64,000 nt of DNA from Galeruca laticollis (GCA_963921935.1 OY998175.1:287526246-287590245), one strand, 5' to 3'; counted from the stretch's first letter, positions 24,038-36,444 are shown. Program-made: numbers and translations. Notes: generated from the sequence alone by a model not told the origin.

Positions 24038-24724
24038 AACAATAGACATGGGATTAGAATATAAAAGGGTAGATTTAAATAAAAACTTGATATGTTATGT
24101 AGATGCAGACTGGGGTAATGATGAAACTGATAGAAAATCAGTTTCAGGATTTCTTTTCAAAATATTTGACCACACTGTGACATGGGCAACCAGAAAACAA
24201 CATTGTGTTGCTTTATCAACCTCTGAGGCTGAACTGATGGCTGTTACGACAGATGGTTGTGAAGGTTTCTGTCTCAAGAAGCTAATAAATGATTTTAATT
24301 TGAAAGTTGATATTATAACAGTATTTGAAGACAATCAAGGGGCAAAAGCTATAATTAAAAATCCTAGTAACAACCGAAGAGTAAAACATCTTGATCTAAA
24401 ATATAATTTTATTTGTGAACATATTAAAAATAAGTCAATTGAAATCATCTATGTTGATACAAAATGCCAGCAGGCAGATATCCCGACAAAAGGCCTATCT
24501 TATGTAACCTTTTCAAAATTCAGGGACAAACTTAATTTAAAAAATATTGTTTAAAATTAATGTTAACTTTATTACCTTTCTAATATGCATTTTCGTTTGC
24601 ATTGTTTAGGAATAATTAATGAATATTTTGGTATTTAACAATCAGACATCATTTTATATTTTGTTTTTATATTGTGTGTTCAACTGTTTTTTTAAACTGG
24701 AGAAAATTATTGGGTATGATTGTT

Positions 24725-25544
24725 TACGAGCACGGTATATCGTGCAATACACCTTGAACTGGAGATGTCAATGTCCATGAGAGTTTTTAGATGTCATTGA
24801 GAAGATTTATAGCCCGACGAGGCAGGGTACAGACTATTCCGATAATTGTAAGCATAACCTGGAACCATGGCAAGCAATGGTCAGATATCCACAAAATCAA
24901 ATGTATATACAATCCGTCTGCAGCGCCTTGGTGGGGAGGGTGGTTGGAGCGCCTCACCCAGTCCGTGAAGCGCAGGAGCCTCATCAACACTGTACTTGAC
25001 TTTGGAGAACTCCAAATGTTGATATGTGACATCGAAATAATTATTAATGCAAGGTCCCTTACATACATCGCCGAAAACGATACGATAAGCCTTGTGACGC
25101 CGGCAAGATCATTACAAAGTCTTCCAGAGGCAGATGTGTCAAATTTGGATCAAGGGGATGCCACAGGTCTAGGAATCCGTTAACAATATCTGCAGAAACT
25201 AAGGGAAGACCTACAACAACGTTTTAGAAATGAATATATTTCGCCTTTGGTGAGTCGGAGTCAAAAGGAGAACCGAGGAATTAAAGTCGGTGACGTAGTG
25301 AGATTTTCACTAGAATAGACTGACATACAAGGGTCGCAAATGTTAGACTTCCGAACCAGACCAGTGCAGAAACTTTATCTTTTGTAAGTCCAAGATGAAG
25401 ATGCCCCGGAGGTTGAAGGTGGAACCCAGAGGTGGTTGAAGACCAGAAGAAAACTAGAAACGGCAGGGTCATCAAGATACCAAGCCGTCTTGACCTCTTA
25501 ATTTGTTTGCCAGTTCTATAGACAACTCGCAAAAGGTGGGAGGA
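24725..25544 (+). pseudogene. BEL/Pao integrase and pol C-terminus
   Basis: The frame reads YRAIHLEL (24740), shifts, then RRFIARRGR (24800), and later NPSAAPWWGGWLERLTQSVK (24915-24975), the signature of BEL/Pao integrases after the second catalytic D. A helical segment with EIIINARSLTY follows (the usual I-E-A-x-L-N-x-R-P-L-T block), then a DUF5641-like tail with GIKVGDVV and stops. The central D of the catalytic triad is not recognisable (VSITWNHG where SDNGTNF is usual). Position just before an LTR supports the call. It could be the 3' end of the element whose gag lies at 13485-17445. Confidence 0.75.
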
Positions 25545-25863
25545 TGTAAGAGATCGCATCTACTTTGTATAGGCATAGACAAAGGAGGTTTTGATGTTTT
25601 GATTTCTTTTGTACATGAAGTTGTTTTGTCAATTTTGTCATTTTTCTGAAGTGCAAAAATATAGGTTCATAGTTTTCAATTTATGTTTGTGAAATCCCGT
25701 ATTTCTGCCTATATAAAAGCAATCCATCCGAACCTAACTAATAACCCGCGTCTACGATAGTATTAGAAGCCACACAGACTATACAAAGAAATAGTTGAAG
25801 TAATATTAACAATCAATAAATTTAATCAAGTAAGGAAATTATATGATCTACATCCTTTATTCA
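25545..25863 (+). mobile_element. Probable 3' LTR of the BEL/Pao element
   Basis: It starts at TGTAAGAGATCGC directly after the purine-rich AAAAGGTGGGAGGA (polypurine tract, 25531-25544). A TATA box (ATATAAAAGC at 25711) and AATAAA (25815) lie in the expected order. A TTATTCA ending near 25863 gives TG...CA ends. No second LTR copy was found to confirm the right edge. Confidence 0.55.
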
Positions 25864-26940
25864 TGACTGACAGCTGACCGTTAACGAACGAACGTATTTG
25901 AAACTTTTATGAGTTAGCAAAGTGTTATTCCTGAGAGTTTAATTATGATGCAGCGTGAAAAATTGCCAAAGTTTCAGGTACGCGAATATAAAACAACAAA
26001 ATGGAAAACTTGTTATTTAATGGTTGGCATAAAAATTAGCATCTGGTAATTACCCACTCAGAATATTTCGCAAATAAGGTAAAAATACCAAGCGAGAAAA
26101 AGTTTGAGAAGTTGTTAACTTATGTTAAGTTTATGATGTTACTTTTAAAGTAAAACTTTTCTGTGAAATGTATGTGCACGTCACCATCAATTGTTTTAAC
26201 GGGGATGAGAGAATAACCCAAACTTGGTTCATTATTACATAACAGGTGTCTTGAAAACATAGTTTCATACAAAAAATGCCGTCGTCTTTATTTATCGAGA
26301 CTATTTTGTATCTATTTATGTTTATTTTCTCTGTATAAACATGTGCAGTACGGCTCTTTGGGTTGTTATGTATGTAAATACAATGCGTTGCAGTAAATCC
26401 GGACCTACATTTAATGTATGATAAAAAAATGAAAATTTAAATTGAAAGTTGATCAGAGGAAAGCTAAAATAATGAGATTCTGTAACACGGGTCAAAATAG
26501 GGAAATAATGAGAAATAAACAGTAACATTCAAGTATCTCGACGAATAGAAAAACAAGCATAGGAAAAAGTTAGGCTACTTGGCAAATGACGGTATATTAA
26601 ATATCTCAACTTCATCTACATAAATGAATCTGGATGTTTACAGAACGAGAATAAGGTCCATAACGATATTTGTTGATGAAACGATGACAATGACTATAAT
26701 AGGAAAATAAAAGTTGAAGATAAACTAACAGAGGTAGGTACTAAGAGCAAAGCTAAACCAGTGAAAATTGGACCACAGGAGTAAGAAGAAGATCAAATTA
26801 AGGAATAATGCAAAAGTTATGGAAAGTGGACATTATGAAGAGAATAAAAGTTCAAACAGTTAAATAGCTAAGACCCATAGGAGACAAGGGCCATCAAGCA
26901 GCATTATTATGTACAACAGTTTGTCAAATTACATTTTATG
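25864..26940. other. Unassigned stretch
   Basis: No gene could be supported. About 26630-26900 has several short open segments with lysine-rich translations but no recognisable motif. Confidence 0.35.
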
Positions 26941-26959
26941 TTGTTTGCATGTTTCATGT

Positions 26960-28540
26960 TTGTCAAGTTGGAATTATCACTGTCATCTTCTTCTCTGTAT
27001 GCCGTCTCCTAGCGGAGGTAAGCGATAACATCTCCAAAACTATTTCTATTTTCAGCTGTTCTTATTAAGGTCGGCAAGTCCCTGTTTGTCCATTGCCTAA
27101 TATTTCGCAGCCAGGAAATTTGTCTTCTACCTGGCCTTTGCCTACCTTCGATCTTCCCCTTCATTATGAGTTGCAGAAGTATGTATTTAGGATTTCGTAA
27201 AATATGTCCTAGGTAAGCGGTTTTGCGTCTTTTAATAGATATTATTAACTATCGATCTCCCTGCATTCGCCTCAAAACTTCTTCATTGCGGATTCTGTCA
27301 GTCCATGGAATTTTCAGCATTCTGCGAAACACCCACAATTTAAAGGCCTCTAAACGTCTCATAGAGCTAACTTTCAGTGTCCAAGCCTCCATTCCGTAAA
27401 GTACTGTAGACATAACACTTTGCCATTCGGTACCTCAATTCTAGATTTAAGTCTCGAGATGACAAGAAGGGTCTCAATTTAACAGAAATGGACCTGGCTT
27501 GTTCTATACTTGAGCGTATCTCATTTTCCGAATCCAAGGAATCGTTTACCAGACAGCCCAAATATTACAACCTCGATTGTTCCGTTGTATATTAAGATAT
27601 TGCATGGAATATTTGAACTTCTTGATATTACCATTGTTTTGGCTTTTTTTGTGTTGATGCGCAGTCCCCATATGTCTCCTGATTCAACGAGTGTATTAAG
27701 CAATGCTTGCAAACTTTCCTGGCTGTCAGCTATGTTCACTATATCGTCGGCATACCTAATATTGTTTATTACTTCTGCGTTGACTTTGATTCCTTTGGCG
27801 GTACATTTAAGTGTGCTATCAAAAATAAAATTTGAGTAAAGATTGAATAGCAACGGTGAAAGGACGCAACCCTGCCTAACGGCCTTCTATATTTTAATAG
27901 GATCCGTACGTCTCACAGTTGTTTCCATATTTGCCGTCTGATTCCATTATAGCTCCCTTAAAATATTGATGTCATTTTGATCTAGACCCTTCTTACTGAG
28001 ATATTCAATTAAATGTTTATGGTTAATTCGGTCAAAAGCATTTTCATAATCGATAAAGTACAAAAACACGTCCTTTCGTTGGTCTCAGAACATTGAAGCC
28101 AAACAAGGCTTCTCTTGTGCCCATGCCGTCTCTAAATCTAAACTGCTCGTCTCTTAAATCGATTTCACATTTTTTTATAAATACGATTATGAATTATCTT
28201 GAGAAACATTTTTAACATACTGGACATCAAGCTGATTAACCTATAATTATAGCACCTCTTGGGAATGCAGCCACTCTTTTGGGAATTTTGCTGTACGGTG
28301 TATCACATTCAAAAGTTTTTCTAATAAAATTAGGTTTTTTCAGTTTTTAAGCTTTATAAACTCTGTGTGTATTTCATCCGGTCCAGGCGCCTTGCCACTC
28401 TTGTATATTTTAATAGCATTCATTATCTCGGATTTTAAAATATTAGGGTTGGTATCGCTTGTTGAGCTGATGTTGGGTTCTTCTTGATCGTCTTGAAATG
28501 CATCTTGTGATGAAATCCTATGTTTTGTTATTCAATCACT
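26960..28540 (-). pseudogene. RTE/CR1-type LINE reverse transcriptase (degraded, no RNase H)
   Basis: Minus strand, from the high-coordinate side: KIYKSGKAPGPDEI (28400), LRDEQFRFRDGMGTREALF (28150), FDRINHKHLIEYL (28040), VRQGCVLSPLLFNLYS (27870), NNIRYADDIVNIADS (27770, catalytic YADD), then the C-terminal section with RRLEAFKLWVFRRMLKI (27360-27310), WTDRIRNEEVLRR and LGHILRNPKY (27200), ending near 27015 with IAYLR. This order matches the endonuclease-type LINEs whose proteins are often labelled craniofacial development protein 2-like or RTE-like. The 5' side is truncated at about 28545. Numerous stops and frameshifts. No RNase H or C-terminal knuckle. Confidence 0.75.
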
Positions 28541-28802
28541 TGTAGAGATGTTGGAATATCTAATGAACAGTAACCCCGCCATGCGCAGACGACGAATATA
28601 GGACTCCGAGATACCTACACTCTTAACTGAAAATATCGTCATTTTATTTTCTTTCATCGTATTGAACCGATCGTATATTTGAGGTGTTAGTGAGGTTATT
28701 ATTTTCTGTGTTTATTTTAAGGGTAACGCGTTTTAATATTTAGTGTTTGATATAGACAGTATAGTTTATAGTTAAAAGGAGTTTACGATTGTTATAGACT
28801 TA

Positions 28803-30817
28803 TACAGCGTCCGGAATGCAAAAAGTCACCAATTTTATTTATGATTGAATATTGTTCAATAAATCTCACAGGTGAACCCTATTGATTTTCAGGTCATCAG
28901 CGCCAGTACAATGGACCCTATAAAATTATAATTTTTTTCACAGACAAATCTTCAATCGTGAGCAATTCTAAACGAGTGGTTCACAGCCAGAGTCGTGAAA
29001 TAATTTATAACGTTTATAAATTCATGAAAGAATAAAAGGAACAAGGTAAACTTAAACTTCCCCTAAATCGGTTCCAAGAACCGTTAGCCACTGGTGTTGG
29101 GCCGAGTACCGCAAGAAGAATAATTAAAGAAGCTGATTTAAGAAAAAGTGGTGAAAAGTTTAAGTCACCAAGATAAAATATTATCAAGCCATGCACCCCA
29201 ACAGGATCAGTAAATGAGTTTAAAGAGGAAATTATTAGGAGATTATTTTATTCATATGCAGCTATTCACAGACGAAGACCAACGATAAAAGTTGTGTTTG
29301 AAGAAGTTAAAAAGGATGAAGGGATTAATTTTACAGGGAAAATCGATTCATATCGAAAATTAGTGCGAAAATAGAGAAAATATAAAAAAGAAGGGCGGGA
29401 GATTTTATACTGCGATGAAACGTATATTCATGGTTCACATACTGTACCAATGGAATGGAACGATGGAACAAATAATTGTCTAAAGTCACCTTTGTCCAAA
29501 GGACAACGACTCATAATTTTACACGCCGGGGGCGTATCAGGCTTTGTACCCGGAGCTCTAACCATATTTAAATCGGGTCTTAAAACAGGCGACTATCATG
29601 ATGAAATGAATCATAATAATTTCAGCAAGTGGCTTAAAGAAAAATTCATGGTACACGTCACAAAGAAATCTGTCCTTGTGACAGATAATGCCTCTTACCA
29701 TAATGTTTGGGTCAAACCAATTTCTCATTTACCAATTCCTAATTTTTCATGGAAGAAAGCATCTATGCAAAACTGGTTAAGGGAAAAAAGCATTTTTTTC
29801 GAAGAAAAGGAAACGAAGGCTGAACTGTATGCAAAAATTCAATTAAACAAGCCAATTGACAAACAATATGTCGTCGATAAAATTTTAGCAGAACGGGACA
29901 TTCCAGTTCTACGTTTACCACCATATCATCCTGAGCTTAATCCTATCGAAAAAATATGGGCACTGGTGAAAAATCACGTCGCTGCATGTAGTACGACGTT
30001 TAAACTTGATGACGTGTTGAAAATGACCGAAAAACAATTTAACCAAGTTGGGAAGGAACAATGGGAAAAAATTTGTGCTCACGTTGAAAAAGTCGAAAAA
30101 GAATATATGCGGAAAGAATATATGATGGATGAAGTGGAAGATTTCGTAATTCCACTAAAAGAATCTGATTCCTTCTTATTTTCGAATGAAGACGACCCTG
30201 AGAATGGGGAGGAACTGGATGATTTGGGTTGCCAACCATTAATGTAAACTATCATGTTTGGTTGTTTTTAGAATATTCTGGAATTATCCTGTGTATGTAT
30301 TTTCTTTTTCGTTTTTTACATTAAAATTTTGTGCTAATTAAATTTGTCAAGAAAACTCTATGGCCTCTTAGTATGATTTTTTGTCAAACCCCATATAAAC
30401 AGATTTTCAAACTTTTGTTTTTTTCTTTCTCTAAGTAACTATTTATTTTTTATTAAAATTATAACGTGTAATATGACAACTTTGTTATGATTTTTTATTG
30501 ATCAGATATATAATTCTTTTTTTAATAAATTTCAAAGACAACAAAGCTTGTTTGTTTTTACGTCCGTAATAATTATACTGTAAATGCAGTTAAATAAATG
30601 GGTTGAAACGCGCTACCCGTTTTATACTTTCAATTACAACACTGAAGTACCTAGACCCTAGACCCAAGCCAATATTTTTGGGTTTCCCTTACAGATTGTT
30701 AGCCGACTTTCCACTATCGCTTTGCGCAGGAATGGTCAAGGTCACTGTTCACGAGATAATCCAATACCTATAATATATAATATTTCTTCTAGCTTATATT
30801 TAAAGTGCCACCCTGTA
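28803..30817 (+). mobile_element. Tc1/mariner-like DNA transposon
   Basis: Ends TACAGCGTCCGG (28803) and the complement of TACAGGGTGGCAC (ending 30817) are similar inverted repeats and lie next to TA on each side (28801-28802; 30818-30819). The transposase lies inside. The first ~130 bp match, in reverse, the satellite unit at 60995-61770. Inverted-repeat similarity is short, so edges are approximate. Confidence 0.55.
28975..30247 (+). pseudogene. IS630/Tc1/mariner-type DDE transposase
   Basis: The reading begins near 28975 with a helix-turn-helix region (SREIIYNVYKF, ATGVGPSTARRIIKEAD), as in the N-terminus of this family. The catalytic domain shows ILYCDETYIHG (first D, 29410), LVTDNASYHN (second D, 29680) and LPPYHPELNPIEKIW (29920-29960, third acidic residue E). 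The intact 265-residue ORF 29450-30247 covers the second and third catalytic residues. Two or three in-frame stops (about 29035, 29174 and 29372) disable the N-terminal part. An acidic C-terminal tail follows. A relative lies on the minus strand at 38273-39290. Function in an intact copy: cut-and-paste at TA. Confidence 0.85.
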
Positions 30818-30819
30818 TA

Positions 30820-31459
30820 AATATTTCTTTAGAAGGGAGAGTGTGCACCTCCTATGTAAGCTTCTAAAAACCATAAGGGTCGATTCAGGTACCTGCTATT
30901 TATAGATTTATTGCATATGTTTGTATTTTAAAAGAAAGGGAAACTTGAATCTTAAAAACATTTTTGTCAAAAGATACGGTTTCGAACAGAATGAAACGCA
31001 CTTTCGAGTACAACGAATCGTTTTATTTTCCTGCCGTTACAATCTTCAATATACGACTTCCATTCCGCCAGTGCATCTGTTTTCTGTGTATTTTGTTGTT
31101 GCAGTCTACCAAGACTGTCATATCAGAAATAAATATGTCATTACTATCAATATTTTATTTAAATGAAGTATAAAATATATAATACGCGCCATATATTATA
31201 TGACAAGATCAGGTGAAAAAAGAAGGATTGCAAGATAGAAAGTCCGGAGGAAATGCACAATAACAGATATAGTGGCAATATTTACTGATTCATCCCGTTA
31301 AATGGATTCAGAATGCTAAGTAAAACACCGGGCGATTGAAACATCAGAGGCGCGCACGCAGAAAAACATCCCCTGGCTAGTCGCTACTAAACATCCAATA
31401 ATGCTATCCTGATTTGCTAAGTTAGCTAGGAGAACTGCAATTAAATATCATCAACGTAC
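30820..31459. other. Non-coding stretch
   Basis: Nothing recognisable between the Tc1-like element and the gypsy LTR. Two overlapping ORFs of 69-81 residues in it have no family signal. Confidence 0.4.
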
Positions 31460-31699
31460 TGTTACGAAATTGCACACTGGTGTAGTCCCTGTATTCGACT
31501 CTGTCTAAGCTATGTAAGTTGAAATTCTGGCGAATACGCAGGGATTTTGTTTACCATTATTTTTTGTGACTATTCTTATCTAGACATTTCCAGTGAGGTC
31601 CATTGTTTTTGTGAGCCGCAATCTAGAAAGTTCCGGAATAAAAGGCACTAAATATATAAAGACTACCGACCAGCGGGATAAGTTAGTTTATAATTTCGC
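31460..31699 (+). mobile_element. Truncated 5' LTR of the gypsy element
   Basis: Begins TGTTACGAAA and matches the 3' LTR through TTTATAATTT, then diverges. The rest of the LTR and the primer site are deleted. Divergence between the two LTRs (several indels and substitutions in 240 bp) points to an old insertion. Confidence 0.8.
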
Positions 31700-31869
31700 A
31701 ATTCGTGTAGGCGCCCCAGGACTCCTGCAAACGAAGAACTCCAGTCACAAGAAAACTAGAACGGGTCGGCTACAAGGGTCCAGCATCGACTCATGATCAT
31801 TCCGAAAACCCTCTCATACTGATAGCTTCTCTCAGATTTCGCAACGAGAGCGTATATGTAGATGGCGAA

Positions 31870-32145
31870 GTGAATGGAAAGAGATATAATCTGCTGGTAG
31901 ACACTGGAGCAACTAGAATCATTATACGACCAGAGATAATAAACCCCAAGAAGAAGCTTCTACCAAGGAGACTGCGACTGCGGACCGCAATAGGTGAGAA
32001 TGCCCACGTTCACGGGGAGACACAAATCCAATTGGAAATTGGCGAAGAAAAGTTCACGCATACGGTAATCCTAGCTGACATTGAAGAAGACATGATTCTG
32101 GGTATGGATGTAATGAATCTAGATGGTTTCCAATTGGACTTTTGA
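31870..32145 (+). CDS. gypsy aspartic protease domain
   Basis: A 91-residue open segment with the retropepsin active site LLVDTGATRIII (residues about 8-19) and the flap/end motif ILGMDVM before a stop. It cleaves the polyprotein in this family and works as a dimer. It is part of a larger pol frame, not a stand-alone gene; the ATG at 31870 is only the first in the open segment. Reading of pol continues with frameshifts. Confidence 0.85.
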   Translation: MNGKRYNLLVDTGATRIIIRPEIINPKKKLLPRRLRLRTAIGENAHVHGETQIQLEIGEEKFTHTVILADIEEDMILGMDVMNLDGFQLDF

Positions 32146-32519
32146 AACAGAACAATCAAAGTGGGTTCCGAGGAGGTATTCCTTCATCGATATCAAGGCA
32201 GCACGGTATTGGCAGCTGTACATGAAGATACCGTTCTACCTGCACGAAGCGAAGCACATAGTAGCGCTGCTACAGGGAATCATGGAGGAAGGTCCACCGG
32301 TTATGATAGAGCCAAGCAACCACGACGAAGAGATTGGCAAATAAGTACTAACTGGAAAAGGGTTAGGTACGTCGCCGAAGGAGATCCCAGTACATGTGGT
32401 AAACGTGAACTATTACCCAATTACCATCAAGAAAGAAACCAGGATTGGATTCTGTATACCAGTGACGTCTATAGTTCGCCAAACAACGGTAACTGACAAT
32501 TCCAATGACAGATTCTGAA

Positions 32520-34997
32520 AAAATGTTACAAGTAGCGGGTCAATCCTTAAATCAAGCTGAGAAAAGGAATTCTCTTGCAGTATCGAGACCTGTTTGTACC
32601 AAAAGGAGGGAAGACTGGTAGAATATCAGCCGTTAAACACAAAATCGATACTGGTAGTGCCAAGCCAATTAGGCAATTAGCGCGAAGACTACCAGCGAAG
32701 AGAGAGAAGAAGCTTAAAGAATAATTCGAGAGATGGCAGAAGAAAAAGTAATAGAACCATCCACCAGTCCATGGGTGTCTCTAGTAGTGCTTGCCAGCTA
32801 AACAACGTAACGAAGAAAGACAGCTATCATCTGCCTCGAATCGACGATACGCTAGATACTTTGGATGGCAGCAAACGGTTTTCCACCTTGGACTTAAACT
32901 CTGGTTATTGGCCAGTTGAAATGGACCCAGAAGACAAAGAGAAGATGAAACGCAATAAAACTGCGTTTCTTAAGAAATGACTTAGCGACGGTAAGGTAGA
33001 CACATCCTATATTCACCTAGATAGATTTCTATAACGGAGTTGATTTTGATTTCTGAACTAAGAATTCACGGTCAGTTGTGTGTATAACTTCACTCGTCAG
33101 AGAGAGTGTTAGTTCCAAATATTGAGAAATTAGGAGACGTATTTCGAATTTTAATACATCTGTTTTGGATTTTAAATGTATATATTTCCGCACGAAATCT
33201 AGAAAAGTCTCTCTCATTATTGAACCATCTCAGTGAATAAACATAGTTATATATATTTCCCAATCAATTTGGTCTTTGATTTAAAAAGTGAATTCAAGTG
33301 AATGCATTTTGGGAATGGACAAAATTGTGTCCAATTTATATAAAACAATATAGTAGATGACTAAAATTTAACTACCAGACGAGCTATACTGGTTGGCTTC
33401 CCAAGCAGCAGGGAACATCATAAAAACTCAAGGGAAGTAAAATTATCAACTATAAATTGCTTTTCCTGTTTTCTCTTCATCTTATCGCCGTTGAAATTTC
33501 ATATTGATGGTTTCCAAATATATATTATTCATTTCAACTACCATTAATTTTTTGTACACTTCAACTTTAACGTTTTGTATTTTTTCATCAACTTTTGTAA
33601 AATCTATATCAATATTGTTAATCTTTTATTTCCACTTTGATTTTTCTTTATATAAATTCATTTTTATTAATTGAAACTTGTAGTTTGTTAACGTATAATT
33701 TTTTTACATTTATTAAATCACATTTGTAAATTTTATAACTTGGTTCATATTTATATACCTTCCAACCCTCTTCACAAGGTTTATTGATCGGATGTGTACC
33801 AACTCCAAACAACTACAAAGCTGATAATGTTCTAGGTGGCGCCCGCTTATCGTATCTTATTTAACTTGATGTAACTTATTTTTTTTCTTTTTCTACAAAT
33901 TATTTCATTTATTTATAAATAAATATTTATCATTTATCAGAAAATAAATTAGTAATACTCGCGAACCGGTAAGACCTACTCCTAGATAATTATTTAGCTG
34001 GCAAAAGAATTCCGCCTGAGATGCTCTATAACTGAGCAGCCGCTACAAAAAAATTAAACCGAACAACAGGTAACAAAAAGTAAGTTGGGCTGATTTTACC
34101 AACTGATCTGGATTATGGCAATTCAACGTCATGCAATTCGGGCTCTGTGATGCGCCCGCGACATTTGAAAGACTCATGGAAAATGTCTTGAGAGGGTTGT
34201 CTTGGAAGACATGTCTGGTCTATTTGGATGACATCGTAGTACTGGGGAAGACATTTGACGAATACCTGAGTAATTTGGAAGATGTATTCAAACGACTCCA
34301 AGCTGCCCAGCTCATGCTAAACCCGAAGAAATGTCAGCTATTCCAAAACCGAGTCTAGGTCATATAGTGAGCAATGAAGGAGTGGCGGTGCATCTAGAGA
34401 AAATTGCTTCCATCCAACAATGACCGCAACCAACCGACAAACATCAAATTAGGAGTTTCCTTGGACTTTGCTCATACTACAGAAGAATTATAAGGAAGTT
34501 TGGGGATTTGCCAAGCCCCTAACTCGACTCACAAAAGAAACAAGAGCTTTCCAATGGGACGAAGACTGTCAAACGGCTTTTGAAACCTTGAAGAGGCATT
34601 TAACCACAGCGCTGATATTAGGAGATCCATTACCAGAGGGAGACTTTATTCTTGACACTGACGCAAGCAACGTAGAAATTGGAGGAGTGCTCTCACAGAT
34701 CCAAGGTGGGCAAGAGTGTTGGGATATTTCACTAAAGTCCTCTCCAAACCAGAACGAAACTACTGCGTCACAAGAAGAGAACTTTTGGCGGTAGTGAAAT
34801 CCGTGGAACGCTTTTACTAGTATCTCTATGGTAGGAAGTTCTTAATCCGGACTGATCAAACAGCACTCAAGTGGTTGATGCAGTTCAAGAATCCCTAGGG
34901 CCACATTGATAGAGGAATTGTACGATTTCAAGAGTACGATTTCAACATCGAATATCGGGCTGGTGTGAGTCACCGAAATACCGACTTCCTGTCCAGC
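32520..34997 (+). pseudogene. gypsy reverse transcriptase and RNase H, interrupted
   Basis: N-terminal RT: YRDLFVPKGGKTGRI (32581), IDTGSAKPIRQLARRLP (32645), SPWVSLVVL, HLPRIDDTLDTL (32830), FSTLDLNSGYW (32880). At about 32975 the frame is broken by a 1.1-kb insertion, and continues at 34108 with GLWQFNVMQFGLCDAPATF, LVYLDDIVVL (catalytic YLDD, 34218) and KKCQLFQ. The connection SFLGLCSYYRRII (34455) leads to RNase H with ILDTDASNVEIGGVL (34650) and later RELLAVVKSVERF and TDQTALKWL (34850). There are at least four stops or frameshifts. Clade not settled; the lack of a clear chromodomain and the sequence style suggest a 412/mdg-like or Mag-like insect gypsy. Confidence 0.85.
32975..34105. 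mobile_element. Unclassified ~1.1-kb insertion in the gypsy RT
   Basis: RT coding stops at ...NKTAF (about 32972) and resumes at about 34108, so this AT-rich block was inserted. It has no recognisable ORF, no clear inverted ends and only a short possible duplication of T-runs (GTTT/TTTT) at the borders. A solo LTR or a non-autonomous element are both possible. Confidence 0.6.
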
Positions 34998-35014
34998 GAC
35001 CTACCTGGCAAGAA

Positions 35015-36138
35015 GTGTCAAGATTTTCACCGACACTCGAGGCATATTGGCCTCAGTGGGAGTCCCTTGTCCTGGAAGAAGGGCTATTAAAAAGAGTTCT
35101 TGAAAACGATGATGGTTCCGAGATGAGAAGTCAGACAGTTATCCGGAGAACGAGAGTAGCAGAGGTACTGAGAACGTTAAACGACAGTCCATCGGGAGGG
35201 AAGAAAACCCTTCAGCGAGTCCGTGAAAGGTTTTATTGGATGAACAGCTTCGACGATGTGAAGGACTGGTGTGAAAAATGTACGACCTGTGTTACGAGTA
35301 AAAGACCACATTGCAAGAGAAAGGCATCCATGAAACAATATAATGTTGGAAGCCCTATCGAAAGGATTGCTTTAGATATCGCTGGACCATTTCCGATGAC
35401 AGAAAATGGTGGTAAATACATCCTGATTGTATTGAATTATTTCACAAAGTGGGTGACAATTTACGCGATCCCGAATCAAGAGGTCACAACTGTCGCGGAT
35501 GTATTGGTGAAAGAGTTTATTAGCCGCTTTGGAGTGCCCCTAAAAGTCCACAGTGATCAAGGAAGAAATTTTGAGAGCCAGGTATTCCAGGAAATTTGTG
35601 ACAAGCTGGGAATGAAGTAGTTACCAGCCACCAGAGAGATTGGGACCCTATTCGCGAAGGCTTATCGATAGGCCATAAATGTTTCCACAGGTGAAACACT
35701 TGCGAAAATTTTATTTGGACGTGAAATGAGGCTTCTTTGTGACCTGGAGTTTGGCAGTTGGCCTGGCGAAGATCTAGCAGGAGAAAATTACGTGATCCAA
35801 TTGAGAAGAAGGATGGACGATGTGCACGAATTCGAACGAATATTCAAGTTGCCAGTGACAGAATGAAAAAACGGTTTGATACGCAGGCCACAGAAGGCAG
35901 ATTCAAAGAAGGGGGCAAAGTATGGTTACACAACCCGACAAGAAGAAAAGGATTTTCTCCAAAGTTACAGAAATCATGGGAAGGTCCATACTTAATCAAG
36001 AAGAGGATCAACGACATCTTCTATCGTATAAGCAAGATCCCCAATGGAAAACCGAGAGTAGTCTACCAAAACCGACTAGTGCCAGTCGAAAGAGACCATG
36101 ACAAAGAGGAAGTGGTGAACCATCTTCAACGAGTCTGA
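35015..36138 (+). pseudogene. gypsy integrase
   Basis: The zinc-binding region is degenerate at the two histidines (NDSPSGGKKT where H-x3-GGH is usual) but keeps WCEKCTTC (35270). The catalytic core shows IALDIAGPFPM (first D, 35375) and VHSDQGRNFES (second D, 35550). A stop after KLGMK (35618) and a deletion remove the segment with the third acidic residue. The C-terminal part resumes at 35640-36138: GREMRLLCDLEFG, RFKEGGKVWLHNPTRRKG, PKLQKSWEGPY and VVYQNRLVPVERD, the usual SH3-like end. Not functional. It ends 70 bp before the macrodomain reading begins. Confidence 0.85.
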
Positions 36139-36444
36139 CCCAGCCTTTGAAGAATTTATGGGCGCATACGGAGGTACTGGGAAAGCTAGATACGGAGTCA
36201 CTACAGAACAAAGACAATATTTGTTGTCACCTTCCCGGAAGAGTACTCACTGGCACATAATATCTCCGCCAGTAACAAACAATCACGAGAGTGAGCAACC
36301 GTCTTTCGAAAGAAGTTTGGACAGTTAGATAAACTTGAAGATCAGATGCCAGCCCCTGGCAAGACACTGAGACTCAAATACAATTCGCGGTACGTCTTCT
36401 ACCTGGTAACTAGAAACGAATTTCATTATCGATCTACCTACCTA

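Larger units (their letters stand above)
20851..24554 (+). pseudogene. Ty1/copia pol remnant (RT end and RNase H), split by a LINE
   Basis: Left part (20851-21170): EILKLSQLKYAKNIL, then MIGSLMYFMLGTRPDIC and HLRRIPRYLKSTID, the end of a copia reverse transcriptase and the connection. Right part (24048-24554): MGLEYKRVDL, CYVDADWG with DRKSVSGFLF (RNase H), ALSTSEAEL, FEDNQGAKA and KHLDLKYNFI, ending with the usual ADIPTKGL and a stop at 24552. Skipping the LINE at 21171-24037 restores a continuous reading from one part to the other. A stop near 20929 shows the copia copy is itself dead. Upstream gag, protease and integrase are absent; the left edge near 20850 abuts a LINE fragment. No LTR could be placed at the 3' end. 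Confidence 0.85.

Noticed and set aside
30921..31173. Two overlapping ORFs of 69-81 residues
   Set aside because: No family signal, no start context, located in AT-rich non-coding DNA.
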